Shown: in pieces, positions 63,141 to 64,000 of the stretch
How the letters are laid out: each line of letters begins with the position of its first letter
Position numbering within the stretch: the stretch's first letter is position 1
NCBI GenBank assembly: GCA_945860245.1
Contig: CAMAPO010000003.1
Location: 1 to 64,000, forward strand
Reading direction: 5' to 3'
DNA length: 64,000 nt
Origin: Bifidobacterium breve
Lineage (GTDB): Bacteria; Actinomycetota; Actinomycetes; Nanopelagicales; Nanopelagicaceae
The notes under the pieces: generated by a model
What the model was told of the DNA's origin: nothing
Database searches by the model: none
The model's input: the letters and a program-made list of their open reading frames with translations, nothing else
Made by a program: the position numbers and the translations under genes

Positions 63141-64000
63141 CTAAAGATCAAAGGGATAGGTCGGAATAGTCCGCAGAGAAAAGTCTAGTGAGAGTAAATC
63201 TGCAGTTGTTGGCCCTCGTGTATTGGCGAGTATGTAACTTTCAGTTAAAGGTGCAAAACCTGCTTTAAAACTCACGTGTGATTTGGCCTGCACAAGTGTG
63301 TAATCCAAGATGTTGACCCCGTGAAGTTCATAGAGACTGGCATCAATTACTCGTACTGGATTCTGATGGATCACTGCAAATATCTGGCTAACTGGGTGAG
63401 AAATCGCTACAAATAGTGATTTACCTGGGCTCCCAGTAACATCTTTTGCCGCTGGGTGGGTGTAAATCACTTTGCGATCACATTCAGCTAGCACTTTGAT
63501 TTCACATTCAACAGATTCGTTGTATTCAGATTTACCGCCCGTGCCTAAAGTTATCTTCGTTGCGCCACCGCCCTTGCCCCACAATTTCGCAACTGCTGCA
63601 GGATCAGTGATTGTGAATATTGCTCGCATATCGTGATTTGACTCAAGCAACCCACGAAGCAGCTCGGTGCTGTCTCCATATGATCCTCCATTTGTCGCAT
63701 CTCCAATATCTGCGAATACCTTTAAAGTTGAATCTTGCGCAGCAGCCGTTAAAGCATCCGAAACAGAAAGTGTTGTGTCTTCCATAAACAATTCACGAAT
63801 GCTCCATGCTTCTGCCGCTAATTTTTTAGCAGCCGAAACACCATCAAATTTTTTAGAATCATAAACAACTAGTGATTTCCAGCCTAAATCTGGAACATTT
63901 AGCCAAGGTTGCACGGTAAGCAAACTTGCTGCGTGGGCCCCTTCCTTTTCAATTTCTTTGCACAAATTCATTAAAGATCCGTACGGTTTAAATTCGTTAT
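63141..64000 (-). CDS. M81 family metallopeptidase (MlrC-like), 5' partial
   Basis: The frame stays open to base 64000, so the N-terminal part is outside the window; the ATG at 63971 is internal. The C-terminal domain is seen: DIGDATNGGSYGD, the G-rich KGGGATKITLGTGGKS, and LANTRGPTTADLLSLDF, typical of the MlrC C-terminal region. Family members act on linear or cyclic peptides and related amides. It converges on the alpha/beta hydrolase gene. Confidence 0.85.
   Translation of the reverse strand, partial: NEFKPYGSLMNLCKEIEKEGAHAASLLTVQPWLNVPDLGWKSLVVYDSKKFDGVSAAKKLAAEAWSIRELFMEDTTLSVSDALTAAAQDSTLKVFADIGDATNGGSYGDSTELLRGLLESNHDMRAIFTITDPAAVAKLWGKGGGATKITLGTGGKSEYNESVECEIKVLAECDRKVIYTHPAAKDVTGSPGKSLFVAISHPVSQIFAVIHQNPVRVIDASLYELHGVNILDYTLVQAKSHVSFKAGFAPLTESYILANTRGPTTADLLSLDFSLRTIPTYPFDL

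Noticed and set aside
1..64000. Mobile elements, prophage or CRISPR array
   Set aside because: No transposase, integrase, phage structural gene, terminal inverted repeat pair or regularly spaced repeat was found; the accessory region looks like ordinary metabolic genes.

Overview
The window reads as a chromosomal segment of a small-genome, moderate-GC (high 40s percent by eye) free-living actinobacterium. The left third follows the actinobacterial order (histidine phosphatase, leuS, comEA-comEC, holA, rpsT, lepA, hemW, hrcA-dnaJ-rsmE-HIT-phoH-ybeY-corC, then FAH-gltX-tRNA-Gln-tRNA-Glu). Together with the moderate GC, tight spacing and many overlapping genes, this suggests the freshwater acI / Nanopelagicales (Planktophila-like) lineage. 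That placement is an inference; no 16S gene is present.

Layout. 1-21.5 kb: plus-strand core genes for translation, competence-type DNA uptake, DNA polymerase III delta, the heat-shock pair hrcA-dnaJ, rRNA maturation and three tRNA genes. 21.6-23.3 kb: a secreted PhoX-type phosphatase with a possible PHO-box region and a strong terminator. 23.3-30.9 kb: a minus-strand purine-nucleoside operon (BMP lipoprotein, two permeases, double ATPase, MTA/inosine-type phosphorylase, MTA/SAH-type deaminase, SDR). 31-37 kb: small membrane and secreted proteins, an mmsA-iolD pair, a hypothetical and a CPBP protease.

37-63 kb is an accessory catabolic region. A LacI-family regulator (37.0-38.1 kb) is followed by several promoters with the same layout: a -35 box, 17 or 18 nt, a -10 box, then a palindrome of the form CTGGAAA-NN-TTTSCAR. 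They lie before an enolase-superfamily dehydratase, a ceramidase-fold hydrolase (and its divergent CoA-ester lyase), a minus-strand operon (E1 beta, E1 alpha, stand-alone lipoyl domain, second enolase-superfamily enzyme, dehydrogenase, SDR) and a ribose-type ABC importer. This looks like one regulon for uptake and oxidation of an unidentified sugar, polyol or sugar acid. The E1 alpha/beta-lipoyl set has no E2 acyltransferase or E3 next to it, and a class III CoA-transferase gene starts divergently beside it. Interspersed are PPDK, a CDGSH mini-protein, a DoxX-like protein, a possible orphan restriction-endonuclease-like protein, and a ribokinase-DeoC pair. The right edge carries a RhaM-like mutarotase, SDR, MmgE/PrpD protein, HSL-type hydrolase and a partial M81 metallopeptidase.

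I saw no insertion sequences, prophage genes, CRISPR arrays or rRNA genes. The first and last genes are cut by the window edges. The only gap over 300 bases without a protein gene is 21216-21649, which holds two tRNAs, a terminator and the phoX upstream region.
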